Assembly: GCA_001986395.2 (NCBI GenBank)
Contig: MQVO02000131.1
Coordinates: 1-24,930 of the forward strand
Origin: Irpex lacteus
Taxonomy: Eukaryota > Basidiomycota > Agaricomycetes > Polyporales > Irpicaceae
Length of the DNA stretch: 24,930 bases
Reading direction: 5' to 3'
Numbering within the stretch: position 1 is the stretch's first letter; the number at the start of each line of letters is the position of its first letter. A program made the position numbers and the translations under genes. Of the stretch, positions 8,923-17,063 are shown one piece after another. A model generated the notes under the pieces. It was given only the letters and a program-made list of their open reading frames with translations, was not told the origin of the DNA and did no database searches.

Positions 8923-9199
8923 TCTTTAGTGAAAACTACACGAAGTTTTTCATCCTTTGCTCGATTTCCTTTAGAGGATTATGATTATGTTAGCCAGGGT
9001 GATGGTTATTTTAGTGAAGGTTGTTTAAAAATATGTACAGATAATTTAACTAAGGATGAGGTAAATGGTTAGACCCCTATTCTCCTTTTTTTTTATAAAA
9101 AAAAAGGGCACAAAAGATTTTGTTTGTAGATGATGTGAGTAAAGCTAAAGATCAAAGAGAATACTATTCTCTTAATAAAAAAGATAGTGTTGAGGGACA
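8923..9199 (+). pseudogene. Unassigned frame split by a T/A hairpin
   Basis: The first part (8923-9072) encodes SFSSFARFPLEDYDYV and then GDGYFSEGCLKICTDNLTK before a TAG. A T-run/A-run hairpin follows at 9087-9110. A second open part (about 9114-9199) reads KILFVDDVSKAKDQREYYSL and ends near PQHWPLIEY with UGA as Trp. The two may be one gene broken by the hairpin. I do not recognise the family. Codons are class A. Confidence 0.4.
9087..9110. repeat. T-run/A-run hairpin
   Basis: CC-T-run-ATA-A-run-GGG, one of about ten such hairpins. Others lie at 5564-5587, 11789-11813, 18264-18297, 21162-21183, 21684-21710, 22519-22551, 22609-22631, 22685-22737 and 23064-23093. Confidence 0.8.
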
Positions 9200-9215
9200 C
9201 CCTCAACATTGACCT

Positions 9216-9271
9216 TTGATAGAATACTAAAGAAAAGAACTTATTAAAATAAAATTAAATTTTAATTAAAG
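9216..9271. repeat. 56-bp dispersed repeat, copy 2
   Basis: It matches 3621-3676 with one mismatch. It begins inside the last codons of the unassigned frame above and is followed by a half palindromic element at 9272-9300. Confidence 0.85.
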
Positions 9272-9300
9272 AATCCCGGGATAATTAATTATAACTAGTG

Positions 9301-9750
9301 CAGATATTATTATTAATAGTAACTCTTTCTTCTTTTCTCTTGAGTTCGCACCCGCTCATTTATAGAACTAACTCCGATAAATTTATTATTTAATAGATAA
9401 TTCTCTCTTTGATCTTTAGCCTTACACATTGTTTATTATTCTTTATCACTACTCATTATTATTTAATTGTGAGAGTTCAAAGACTTTTGTATCTCTCTTA
9501 TCTTTTAACTTTACCCATTAGTAATCTTTGGAAAGTTCAAATTATTATTTTAATGAGCGAATGCAATAAATTATAATAAGGGTAAACTTTTATTTTGATC
9601 GAGGGAGCGAGGTTACACAATGGAATTACTCATTATTATTGAAATTACTATTTTCTCTCTTTAGTATTAAATAAATTTATAGTTCTTATTGTTATTACTA
9701 TTATAATCTTTAATATTATTATTATTTTATTTAAAGATGGTACATGCTCA
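9301..9750. other. AT-rich spacer
   Basis: No gene recognised. It has scattered diverged copies of a GAGTTCGCAC..CGCTCA motif and of TTTAACTTTACTCAT. Confidence 0.4.
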
Positions 9751-9751
9751 C

Positions 9752-9787
9752 TAATTAAAATTTAATTTAATTAAATTTTAATAATAC
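9752..9787. repeat. AT palindrome beside the cob intron piece
   Basis: CTAATTAAAATTTAATTTAATTAAATTTTAATAATACC-type block, shared with 1111-1148 and 21403-21437. Confidence 0.85.
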
Positions 9788-9849
9788 CCACAATATATTC
9801 TAGATATTGCTTGTGAATCAGTAAATCATAAAATAAAAATTTATTAAAT

Positions 9850-9926
9850 AGGTTAACTGGCTTAGGTGAGTCAACAACGTAGCTGTTAACGATTGATAGA
9901 ATAGAGTTACTCTTTAGTACTCGCAT
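9850..9926 (-). pseudogene. cob: Cytochrome b, first exon only, class B
   Basis: Cytochrome b is the core of complex III. From ATG 9926 the frame reads MRVLKSNSILSIVNSYVVDS then PKPVNL, the standard start of fungal cytochrome b. Homology then stops; the expected continuation (the SY-WNFGS region) is replaced by AT-rich DNA that may be the 5' part of an intron. That ends at an AT palindrome. The exon would end in U at 9850, fitting a group I border. The frame is open 19 codons further upstream, but the family starts at this Met. No other cob exon is seen in the window. Confidence 0.8.
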
Positions 9927-10065
9927 AGTCTTCGTAAACAAAAAATTAGTCTTATAGTCTTTACCCGTAGGCTTTAATTTCAATTAGCTATTAATGGAAA
10001 GGGTGATACTGAAGGCTTAGCTAGCTGCTTCTACAGAATAAAAAGATATTTAAATTGAGGAGAAA

Positions 10066-10086
10066 GAATTCTAACTAGTTTTTTGG
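10066..10086. repeat. Half palindromic element
   Basis: Right arm only: AATTCTAACTAG-T-run-GG, just upstream of a tRNA-like gene. Confidence 0.6.
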
Positions 10087-10090
10087 TACT

Positions 10091-10160
10091 GTCAGTGTAG
10101 TTTAAAGGTAAAACTAAAATTATAAAATATTTAAATGTCAGTTCGATTCTGACCACTAGC
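10091..10160 (+). tRNA. tRNA-like gene, anticodon unclear
   Basis: The acceptor GTCAGTG/CACTAGC pairs with one mismatch and one G-U. D stem GTTT/AAAC and T arm GTCAG-TTCGATT-CTGAC are good. The anticodon arm (10116-10132, nearly all A and T) does not fold into a normal five-pair stem with a seven-base loop. It could be a degenerate tRNA or carry an indel. Confidence 0.5.
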
Positions 10161-10161
10161 T

Positions 10162-10233
10162 GATCTTATGAATTTAATGGTAAAATACAGGGCTTGCCAG
10201 TTCTGAAATGCCAGTTCAAGTCTGGCTAAGATT
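10162..10233 (+). tRNA. tRNA-like gene, possibly tRNA-Gly (GCC)
   Basis: Seven-pair acceptor (GATCTTA with TAAGATT), D stem ATTT/AAAT, T arm GCCAG-TTCAAGT-CTGGC. The anticodon stem CAGGG/TTCTG encloses eight bases (CTTGCCAG) rather than seven, so the anticodon is GCC (Gly) or, less likely, TGC (Ala). Confidence 0.6.
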
Positions 10234-10288
10234 ATTAATTTGTTAAATATATTTAAAATAAATAATAAAAAGGTGGATTACCTGTACT

Positions 10289-10445
10289 CTATTCCTTGTT
10301 AAAGAAATTTATTAAAGGGAAAGGTAGTGTCACTGGAGATATTCCTTCTAGAATCTTGAATTCCTCTTCAGTAAGACTGATACCGTGGATAGCTAGTACA
10401 CTATTCAGTACTGTGAGGTCTGTAGGATTCTCACTAGCTAGATGT
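10289..10445 (-). pseudogene. Unassigned class B frame fragment
   Basis: An open frame without ATG reads HLASENPTDLTVLNSVLAIH, GISLTEEEFKILEGISPVTL and PFPLINFFNKE before TAG. Its codons (CTA, CTG, GAC, AAG) are class B. It looks like real coding sequence, perhaps part of an intron-encoded protein, but I cannot name it. Confidence 0.4.
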
Positions 10446-10682
10446 AAATAAATGAGATAACTAAAGAAATTTATCTTTAATTCTAGATTATTCCTCTTTT
10501 TAAAAACAGAGTATTTAAATTAAACTAAACATCCCCTAAAAACACAACTCAAGTGAAAGGGGGAAGATTAAGATACTAAAGAAATAAAATAAATTGAATA
10601 AAGATAATAATTATAATCGAGAGCTCCTTAAAGAAAAATATAAAAAGTAAATAAGAATAGTCTGATAAATTCTTGAATAAAT

Positions 10683-10730
10683 CCCCAAAAAACTAGGAAT
10701 TAGAATTAATTCTAACTAGTTTTTTTGGGG
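10683..10730. repeat. Palindromic hairpin element, near-perfect copy
   Basis: CCCC, A6, CTAGGAATTAGAATTAATTCTAACTAG, T7, GGGG: both arms and centre are complementary over almost the whole 48 nt. Confidence 0.9.
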
Positions 10731-10800
10731 GAGGGATATTAATAAAATAATATTAAAAGATAAAATATAAGAAATACTCTTATTAATATAAATAGATTTA

Positions 10801-10846
10801 ATTAAATAATAAGTAACTAAAATAATAATTAAATAATTAAATATTT
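10801..10846. repeat. 46-bp inverted repeat, left arm
   Basis: Its reverse complement is found at 11275-11320. The pair encloses trnF and trnI. Confidence 0.85.
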
Positions 10847-10850
10847 TTTA

Positions 10851-10893
10851 AATTTAAAAACAAAAAATAAAAAATATAAATAAAAGAATAGGG
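10851..10893. repeat. 43-bp direct repeat, copy 1
   Basis: It starts AATTTAAAAACAAAAAATAA and ends GAATAGGG; an identical copy is at 11392-11434. Confidence 0.85.
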
Positions 10894-10965
10894 TCCCCAA
10901 AAAGACTTGAACTTTTATCAATAAAGCTTCAATTTATTGCTCTAACCAAATTAAGCTATGGGAAC
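10893..10965 (-). tRNA. trnF: tRNA-Phe (anticodon GAA)
   Basis: Acceptor GTTCCCA with TGGGGAC (seven pairs, one G-U), D stem GCTT/GAGC, anticodon arm ATAAA-TTGAAGC-TTTAT. Three nucleotides separate it from trnI on the same strand. Confidence 0.93.
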
Positions 10966-10968
10966 TTT

Positions 10969-11040
10969 AAGTCTAAGATGGATCGAACATCTATTGCCTC
11001 CTTATCAAGGAGATATTTTAAACCATTAAATAATAGACTT
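10969..11040 (-). tRNA. trnI: tRNA-Ile (anticodon GAU)
   Basis: Acceptor AAGTCTA/TAGACTT is perfect, the anticodon arm is TCTCC-TTGATAA-GGAGG and the T arm AGATG-TTCGATC-CATCT. It probably shares a transcript with trnF. Confidence 0.93.
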
Positions 11041-12496
11041 ATTTATATTATAATTTAGTTATTAATAATCTCACGATTTGTAACTGTAAAAGATATGGTA
11101 AAATTACTCATGAAACTAATACTAATAAGGCGAATAAGATTATATAACCGTAAAATAATTGATTTAAAAAGAAAAATGGTATTAATCCCCCAAATTTATT
11201 ATAAATTTAATTTAATTAAAAGTTATTTATCCCTTAATATAAGGAATAGATTTATAGAACTTTAAAATTTTATAAATATTTAATTATTTAATTATTATTT
11301 TAGTTACTTATTATTTAATTATTTTTATATATCTAAATAAAAAAAGTATTTAATTATATAAGAGAGTATAAATTTTATTTTCTTAAACATAAATTTAAAA
11401 ACAAAAAATAAAAAATATAAATAAAAGAATAGGGGAGGGAGAATCTTTAAATTTATTTAGAGATTATTCCTTCTCTATTGGATTAAGTTTATATGTATAA
11501 TATTATAGAGAATTATAAAAAGAAAAATTTTTACAATAAAAGTAAACCTAGGAAGAAAAATAATTTTTAATTTAACTAAATAAAATTATCATAAATATAA
11601 TAATAGTTTATAGGTGTTATGAACAACAGTGTTTAATTTTTAGCTGTAGGTTGTTTTTATTCAAGATTATATTAGGCGCAGTTGTAAATAACCCTAAACA
11701 GCTTAGTTTATTAAAAATTAGGTAGTTATATTCAATAGTGTTTATTGTTATTAAATCAATAGGGTGGAAAAGTTTTTACTTGAATCCTTTTTTATTTATA
11801 AAAAAAAAGGGGAGAACAATAGTTTATAATTTTAACCTAATTAGTTATACAATATTTATAATTATCGGGTTATTATGGTTATAGCAATATTAATAGTAAG
11901 GGGGTACACACTTATTCAGAGGGAGGCTTATTTTTAAGGAGATGATAGCCACCGTCGGATGCGAGGCCTCCGAAGGCGGCATCAGGCAGGAGATTATCTA
12001 ACAGGATAGTAGTGGATAATCACTTTTGACTACTTTTTAAAATAATTTACTTTATAGTAATCAAACAATGAATTTAACTTTAATACTTTTTTTAATAGGA
12101 AGAAAAATAATTTTTAATTTTAAAAGATCGCAATTATCGTAAGCAATTATAGGAGTAACCACCACCTGTTTATTTTGTAGGTTAATTATATTTTTATTGA
12201 AGAATGTTTTTGTAACTTTTTATATTTAATTAAATTAATGCCGATACAACTTAGTGCAGGTCTCCTTAAATAACCCTACTCCTCATTTACTATTCATCTT
12301 TGTTTATAATGAAATTTGTACTTTAACCTGCAGAATGGCCTTTTATCACCCTGCAAATCTCATCCTCAGGTTGAGATTAATTAAAGGTTATAATTATTTC
12401 TACAAAAATAATAGAAATTATTAGTTTTTTGTTTAGTTCAGTTTCTCAAGCTGCAGTTTATCTTTTAGCTGTTTTTAGTAACAGTATACAAGCTAA
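11041..12496. other. Long non-coding region with repeats and a GC cluster
   Basis: No gene recognised. It carries the right arm of the inverted repeat (11275-11320), a 49-bp sequence at 11329-11377 identical to 21541-21589, the 43-bp repeat at 11392-11434, a T/A hairpin at 11789-11813 and a GC-rich self-complementary cluster at about 11949-11990. Confidence 0.6.
11275..11320. repeat. 46-bp inverted repeat, right arm
   Basis: Reverse complement of 10801-10846. It is followed directly by the 49-bp dispersed repeat (11329-11377, copy at 21541-21589). Confidence 0.85.
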
Positions 12497-12544
12497 CCCA
12501 AAAAACTAGGAATTAGAAATAATTCTAACTAGTTTTTTTGGGGG
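12497..12544. repeat. Palindromic hairpin element at the start of the nad4 piece
   Basis: CCC, A6, CTAGGAATTAGAAATAATTCTAACTAG, T7, GGGG. The nad4 homology begins at its right edge. Confidence 0.88.
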
Positions 12545-12663
12545 AAGGTGCTATTAACTTAGGATTAGCTAAAGGACTAGTTTCACCTGGACTATTTATT
12601 TGTGCAGGAGGTGTATTATATGATAGTTCTCAAACAAGAGTAATATCTTTCTACAGAGGAGTT
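12541..12663 (+). pseudogene. nad4: NADH dehydrogenase subunit 4, internal fragment, class A
   Basis: The frame reads GAINLGLAKGLVSPGLFICA, GGVLYDSSQTRVISFYRGVTQV, a highly conserved middle part of complex I subunit ND4. Homology starts at a hairpin element and ends after VTQV, where the expected hydrophobic continuation is replaced by unrelated sequence, although the frame stays open to 12804. TTA and AGA codons put it in class A. About 40 residues of a protein of roughly 480 are present. Confidence 0.82.
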
Positions 12664-12759
12664 ACTCAAGTAATAGAAAAGAAAAGAATTAACTTGTGCC
12701 CTGAAGCAATAAAAGTAAACCTAGTCCTCCCCCTCCTTTTTAATTTATGTTGCGTTGAC

Positions 12760-12893
12760 AAAAAGGTCTTAAAGGTTCAAGTCCCACCACTAGTATTAAA
12801 CTAATTAATATACTAAACAATCAGTATTTAGGAGTGACAGCTTCGCTTAACATGTGGCTTCTACGCCGTAAAGGTTAAAGTCCCCTCACTAGT
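12760..12893 (+). pseudogene. Two related tRNA-like 3' halves
   Basis: TAAAGGTTCAAGTCCCACCACTAG (about 12770-12793) and TAAAGGTTAAAGTCCCCTCACTAG (about 12871-12893) look like the T arm and acceptor end of one tRNA in two copies. For the second, a partial partner AGTGA lies at 12832-12836, but a full cloverleaf does not form. Confidence 0.35.
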
Positions 12894-12903
12894 CTAATAT
12901 ACT

Positions 12904-12974
12904 AGCACTGCTAGATTAAAGGTAACTACCTTGCTTCAGACAAGGCGATAAAAGTTCTACTCTTCTGCGGTGCT
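12904..12974 (+). tRNA. trnW: tRNA-Trp (anticodon UCA)
   Basis: Acceptor AGCACTG with CGGTGCT (seven pairs, one G-U) and anticodon arm CCTTG-CTTCAGA-CAAGG give anticodon UCA. This reads UGA as well as UGG, in agreement with in-frame TGA codons in the polymerase remnant. The D arm is weak and the T stem has one mismatch. It lies just before nad2' on the same strand. Confidence 0.8.
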
Positions 12975-13007
12975 CTACCATTATCAATGGAAAGCAAGTG
13001 TTGTATA

Positions 13008-13394
13008 ATGGTAATTACTTTCGCCTTACTAGTAAAGCTTATATCATATAGAGTAGCGGTTAATACTCGTTCGATCAGCGTAACTTGTATATATTATATT
13101 TTGCTTCTGGCACAATCCTTAGACGATAGTACATACTCAATCAAGCATACAATTACTTTTTTGCTCTTGTACTAGCGATTCCGCTATCTTCTACAGCAAT
13201 TTCTACTGAACCACAAAACGCTCTAGTACAAAAGGCTACAATCTCAGCTACTCTATTTACACGAAACGTAGTTATCGCACTGCTATTTGCAGCAGCACTA
13301 TCATACAATTGTTTTAGTACAGTGTCTCTAAAATCATTTGTTGTAGGAGTTGGACTATACTCAGGTCTAATTCATGCAACTACTGTTACACAAT
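13008..13394 (+). pseudogene. nad2: NADH dehydrogenase subunit 2, class B copy, N-terminal part
   Basis: A second, distinct ND2. The frame at 13166-13394 reads LVLAIPLSSTAIST, LVQKATISATLFTRNVVIAL and SFVVGVGLYSGLIHATTVTQ, aligning with the VGxGLYSGL-H-TT-TQS block of ND2. It stops at a palindromic hairpin (13395). A likely first exon starts at ATG 13008 (MVITFA). An insert of 137 nt (13027-13163) with exon-final U and intron-final G would join it to SLVLAIP. Codons are CTA- and CGA-rich. The remaining three quarters of the protein are not in the window. trnW lies 33 nt upstream. Confidence 0.78.
13027..13163 (+). other. Probable 137-nt intron in nad2'
   Basis: Inferred from the loss and return of ND2-like sequence and from the U/G border rule. 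It has GGCACAATC in common with cox3 intron 2. Less certain than the cox3 and nad1 inserts, because the first exon is only 19 nt. Confidence 0.45.
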
Positions 13395-13420
13395 CCCCAA
13401 AAAAAACTAGTTAGAATTAT
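13395..13420. repeat. Half palindromic element ending nad2'
   Basis: CCCC, A8, CTAGTTAGAATTAT: the left arm only. Confidence 0.75.
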
Positions 13421-13481
13421 AAAAAGAAAAACTTTTATTTCTCTCGGAAGAGGGTGACATATATTCTTTACTTTACTTTTA

Positions 13482-13582
13482 TTATCCAAACACATTCACA
13501 TTTTTCGTAACACGAGGGATAACTCGTTCTGTGGCAAGTCTTCCTGATAGTTGAATACGAATACCACAAATGTGAGATGGAA
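13482..13582 (-). pseudogene. rps3: Ribosomal protein S3-like C-terminal fragment
   Basis: The minus-strand frame reads CGIRIQLSGRLATERVIPRV then TKNVNVFG and TAA. The pattern G-I-x-I-Q-x-S-G-R-L fits the conserved C-terminal KH-adjacent region of mitochondrial uS3m. CGT/CTA codons make it class B. Only about 33 residues are present, cut at the 5' side by an AT palindrome (13604-13637). The identification is by motif only. Confidence 0.5.
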
Positions 13583-13670
13583 GATGACAAAAATAATAAA
13601 ATAAGATAGTTATTAAAATTTAATTAAATTTTAATTACCCACACAAGCTAGTTAGTTTTACTTTTTTTAT

Positions 13671-13897
13671 CCAGGAAAGAAAATAGGTGAAAAAATTATC
13701 AATGGAATTGTTAAAGGAGCTGGTGTTGTAGGTGCTGGAGCTGCAGTTGAACAAAGTATACGTGGGAGAAGAAATGATAATGCTAGTAATAATAATGGTA
13801 ATAGCGGGAACAGTGGTGGAAATATTGGAGGTAACAGTGGTGTAAATAATGGAGGTAACAGAGGCTCCCATAAAATAATTCTCTTATTTTATTTTAT
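13671..13897 (+). other. Unassigned frame with a Gly/Asn-rich tail
   Basis: An open frame without an evident start reads GEKIINGIVKGAGVVGAGAA, then a basic patch (RGRR) and an Asn/Gly/Ser-rich tail. A stop (TAG) lies a few codons upstream and an AT palindrome just before. It may be a plasmid gene fragment; I do not recognise it. Confidence 0.3.
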
Positions 13898-13937
13898 ATT
13901 TTAATTATATATCTAATTATTTTTTAATTTAACTCAT

Positions 13938-14078
13938 TGTGATTATTGAACTGATGCTTCTTTCTGTAACCATTCTAGTTCTAGTTATGGCTTATAATGA
14001 TAACGATACAATTGGACAAATTTATTCAATTATTATTATTATTGCTACTGCAGGAGCTGAAAGTGCTATAGGACCCCA
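13938..14078 (+). pseudogene. nad4L: NADH dehydrogenase subunit 4L fragment
   Basis: The frame reads LIVIIELMLLSVTILVLVMA, then DTIGQIYSIIIIIATAGAES and AIG. This is the conserved core of ND4L, with the membrane Glu of IELMLL and the Glu of AGAESAIG. The N-terminal helix and everything after AIG are missing; sequence changes abruptly at both ends. Codons are mixed: the first part resembles class B (CTT, CTA), the second class A. Confidence 0.75.
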
Positions 14079-14287
14079 TTTTCATTTATTAAATTAGGCA
14101 TAACCCCATAATCTCTATAATTAGGCCCATTCATGACACTGTCATGAGTATTTTCGGCATTATGAGGGGTAAGTTGTAAATGAATAGGATATTTCCCACT
14201 ATAAATATTAAAATGCAACCCGGTTTCTCTGCAATGAGCCATCTGACCCTTGATTTTATCTACCTCTTCCGTCTCCATTTTACCCAC
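14066..14287 (-). other. Unassigned small open frame
   Basis: 73 codons from ATG 14287, with a Cys/His-containing middle (MAHCRETGLHFNIYSGKYPI). Its end overlaps the nad4L fragment. No family recognised; it could be a fragment of an intron-encoded protein. Confidence 0.3.
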
Positions 14288-14330
14288 TTTTAATTAAAAC
14301 TTAAACTTAATTGATGGGGAGTATTGATGA

Positions 14331-15248
14331 TTAAATTGCAGTAGTTCGTTGACTAATCCATACTTGTACTGTTAGAGCACCCTTCTTATTAGCAGTAGTA
14401 CATTGTCCTGTTTCAATAAGTGTTCGAGTACTGTTCTTAAATGATCCGATTAGTGATACAAGCCCTAGCATGATGTATAGAGCGTATGATGTAATAACAC
14501 CTGTGTCGTAAGCAGCTACAGATCGACCTGTTCCTGTTAGAACTGTACTTAGACCGTATGGTCCAGCTAGTTCGATAACTCCTCGGTCAAGAACCTTAGA
14601 GATAACAAGTCCAACTCGTAGTGAAGCACTGATAATGAAACCGTTGAATAGTGCGTCCCAGTACCACTTTGCGTTAAGGAATGAGTATACAGCATATCCA
14701 ATAGGTCCGTTTGTTAGACCAATTGTGAATGCAGGTACCACATGGTATAGATATAGTGCTAGACCAGCACCGAATAGGCTACCAATAGCAGGTAGTAGCT
14801 TCATTAGTAGAGGTAGTCCGAATTCAGCTTCAATCAGTGTAATGTGGTTAGGGTGTTGGTATAGAGCAGTTGATAGGAAATCTGTACCTACTCCCACATA
14901 CATGTCCTTTGCAATGTAACCAAATACAATTGACATGATTGATAGAATTACCAGAGGAATTACAATGATCATAGGTGCTTCGTGAGCATGTAGATAGTAA
15001 CCCTTAGGGGCATTAGGTGTTGTAAAGAATGTTAGTGATACTAGTCGGAATGAATAGAAGGCTGTGAATACAGCTGAAATTGTTCCCAGCCAGTATGCCA
15101 TTGTACCAGATACTTCGTATTGTCCTAGAGCTACTTCAAGGATTAGATCCTTACTGTAGAACCCTGTCATAAATGGTAGAGCCATTAGAGATAGAGATCC
15201 GATAAGGATAGCTGTGTAGGTAAATGGTAGGAAGTTAACCAGACCTCC
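14331..15248 (-). CDS. nad5: NADH dehydrogenase subunit 5, 3' exon, class B
   Basis: The C-terminal half of ND5, a large membrane subunit of complex I. Exonic sequence starts at about 15248 with GGLVNFLPFTYTAILIGSLS, then LPFMTGFYSKDLILE, FTAFYSFRLVSLTFF, HAHEAP, FLNAKWYWDALFNGFIISAS and DTGVITSYALYIMLGL, ending at TAA 14331. About 305 codons are open with no defect. The final 40 residues (from about SFKNSTR) are a tail I do not recognise. The 5' half of the gene is not in the window; the exon is preceded by a piece resembling the 3' part of a group I intron. Leu is CTA/CTT and Arg CGT. An unlike, decayed copy lies at 7925-8290. Confidence 0.9.
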   Translation of the reverse strand, partial: GGLVNFLPFTYTAILIGSLSLMALPFMTGFYSKDLILEVALGQYEVSGTMAYWLGTISAVFTAFYSFRLVSLTFFTTPNAPKGYYLHAHEAPMIIVIPLVILSIMSIVFGYIAKDMYVGVGTDFLSTALYQHPNHITLIEAEFGLPLLMKLLPAIGSLFGAGLALYLYHVVPAFTIGLTNGPIGYAVYSFLNAKWYWDALFNGFIISASLRVGLVISKVLDRGVIELAGPYGLSTVLTGTGRSVAAYDTGVITSYALYIMLGLVSLIGSFKNSTRTLIETGQCTTANKKGALTVQVWISQRTTAI

Positions 15249-15450
15249 TAGAAGATTATCTGAGTATTAAGACAATCCACTTAGAATCTAAGAGGTCGTG
15301 GTTGGAGGATAATCAGTCTTCTAATCTTAAATATAGTCTCATCAAATACTTGTAAAGCTAAAGGGGATTGGAACCTTAAGATATGAAGGGAATAATACGA
15401 TATATTTGTATAGTAATAAAGTTTACTAGAATGAGGAATCTCCGATAAAA
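15249..15450 (-). other. Probable 3' part of a group I intron before the nad5 exon
   Basis: ND5 homology stops at about 15248. On the minus strand the adjoining DNA contains GAGACTATATTTAAGATTAG, reminiscent of a group I core, and ends near CTTCTAG at the exon. It is cut at 15451 by a dispersed repeat. The exact splice site is not clear. Confidence 0.45.
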
Positions 15451-15493
15451 GCAAATAAAGACAATCAATACTTTTTTAATTTAGGGGGGAGTG
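15451..15493. repeat. Dispersed repeat GCAAATAAAGACAATCAATA
   Basis: 43 bp ending in TTAGGGGGGAGTG. Part copies occur at 16135-16164 (30 bp) and 17696-17727 (32 bp). Confidence 0.85.
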
Positions 15494-15820
15494 TCAAGAC
15501 GAGTACCATTTGCATCAATCCGAATATAATATATTTGTACTTTTATCTATATAATCGGCAGGGTATTCTCTATCAAGAATAGTATTATGTATTATTTTAG
15601 CTATATTTTTATATTCTTCGAGTTTATAGATATATTATATAATACTAGAACACAACGCCCATTTTCATGTAAGATGTTGGAATGTATTTATAATTCTTTC
15701 TACGTATGCATCAGATATATTATTATGTCTATGTATAACAGTAAAATCTTGTTTTTCATTTTCAATAACTCTTTGTATAATTTCTAGATAACAGATAAAA
15801 GTATAGAATGGTTTATAAAT
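15490..15820 (-). other. Unassigned degenerate frame
   Basis: Read with UGA as Trp, the minus strand gives FTVIHRHNNISDAYVERIIN and, after one in-frame TAA, KLEEYKNIAKIIHNTILDRE. Protein-like and class A in codon use. Family not recognised. Confidence 0.35.
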
Positions 15821-15859
15821 CTATCCAAAAAAACTAGGCTCTTTGTTGGAAGTACTTTT

Positions 15860-16138
15860 TTAATTTATCCTTTTTATTACCTTAACTTCTATTAAATTAC
15901 TGTTATTTGATAGAAGAATAACTAATTCTAAACCCAATAATATTAATTCCTCATTAGAGAGATATAGATTGTTTTCACTACGGTACTCTAAAAATTTACA
16001 TTCATTACTTATTACTCCACTTTCTAAATCTTTATTATACTTTTCTATACATACCAGTTCACTGCTGAGTACTACCAACAACACTTCTAACACATGCACT
16101 AGAAATACTTTACTGAGACTGAGATTTTGTTGATGCAA
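15860..16138 (-). other. Unassigned 92-codon open frame
   Basis: ATG 16138 to TAA. A hydrophobic start (VLEVLLVVLSS) is followed by a charged middle and a leucine-rich end. It lies directly upstream of the previous frame, on the same strand, with a half hairpin element (15824-15843) between them. The first codons overlap a dispersed repeat. Family not recognised. Confidence 0.3.
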
Positions 16139-16239
16139 ATAAAGACAATCAATACTTTTTTAATCTACTTAAAATAAAATTAAATAAATTACACAGTCTT
16201 TCTTTCTTTTTAATCTTATTCCCCTTTCTCCTACTTTAA

Positions 16240-16412
16240 TAAGTAGACCTGATGATACAAAACCATGAGCTACTGATAATACTAAACTACCAGTTAAACC
16301 TGTGATACTATAAGAGAATATACTTAATATACATACAGCCATATGAGATAAAGAACTCTAAGCTACTATAACTATCAGATCAGTTTGTCTTAATGTTATT
16401 ATAGGTGCCCTA
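16240..16412 (-). pseudogene. nad4: NADH dehydrogenase subunit 4, second class A fragment
   Basis: The minus strand reads ITLRQTDLIVIVA, a TAG in place of the expected Tyr, SSLSHMAVCILSIFSYSITG and LTGSLVLSVAHGFVSSGLL. This matches the central ND4 region (TLRQ-D-K-IAYSSVSHM and SLAHGFVSPALF). Its end overlaps in protein space with the plus-strand fragment at 12541-12663, but the sequences differ. The fragment is bounded by AT repeats on both sides (16165-16190 and 16410-16437). Confidence 0.75.
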
Positions 16413-17063
16413 ATTAAAATTTAATTAAATTTTAATAACCCCTACCAAAATAATTAAATAATTTATTAAGCCACTAGCCACTAAAGTGGAGTGGAGAGTG
16501 ATTACAATAAACTATTATTCTTTTGAAGAGTTAAATAAATAGAGTAGGGAAAAGAGTTAAATAATTATAAAAATATTATTCTAAGATTATTTATTATTAA
16601 TCGCTAGCTCCCTTTAAATTCTTTAACTTTACTCATCTTTGAGAGAACAAACATTAATTTATTTTAATTGTTTAATTAAATTTATTCTTATTCTAACAAT
16701 CCCCCAAAAAACTAATTAGAATGAATTCTAATTCCTAGTGTTTTTGGGACTCTGATTCTTTAGTTATTATTTGTAAGTTAATTGGAGGGAGGACACAAGG
16801 GGGAATCCCTCTAGTACTAATCTTAACTCTTTGGAACCCAAGTTAATTGGAGGGAGGACACTCAGTTAAATAAATAGAGTATTTATTATCCTTTAGGTTA
16901 AAGAGAATTAGAATAAATAATAAGATAGCTATTTACTTAGTCTATCCATATTCCACAAAGGGTATTAGTTAGAATTATATTGTTAAATAGACCCTCTACT
17001 TAAAATAAAATTAAATAAATTACACAGTCTGTACCCTAAAATAATTCTAACTAGTTTTTTTGG
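16413..17063. other. Spacer with repeats
   Basis: No gene. It contains an AT palindrome (16410-16437), the block shared with 8487-8527 (16588-16624), a hairpin element (16702-16748), a 22-bp direct repeat AAGTTAATTGGAGGGAGGAC.. at 16775-16796 and 16840-16861, and an AT block (16997-17030) shared with 16165-16200. Confidence 0.6.
16702..16748. repeat. Palindromic hairpin element
   Basis: CCCC, A6, CTAATTAGAATGAATTCTAATTCCTAGTG, T5, GGG. Confidence 0.85.

Noticed and set aside
12828..12893. A complete tRNA with anticodon in TTCTACG
   Set aside because: Only five acceptor pairs form and the D and anticodon arms do not fold normally, so I kept it only as a tRNA-like remnant.
14635..14919. 94-codon plus-strand open frame opposite nad5
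   Set aside because: It is the antisense shadow of the well-conserved nad5 exon; its protein looks like no membrane or intron protein, and the ND5 reading explains the sequence.
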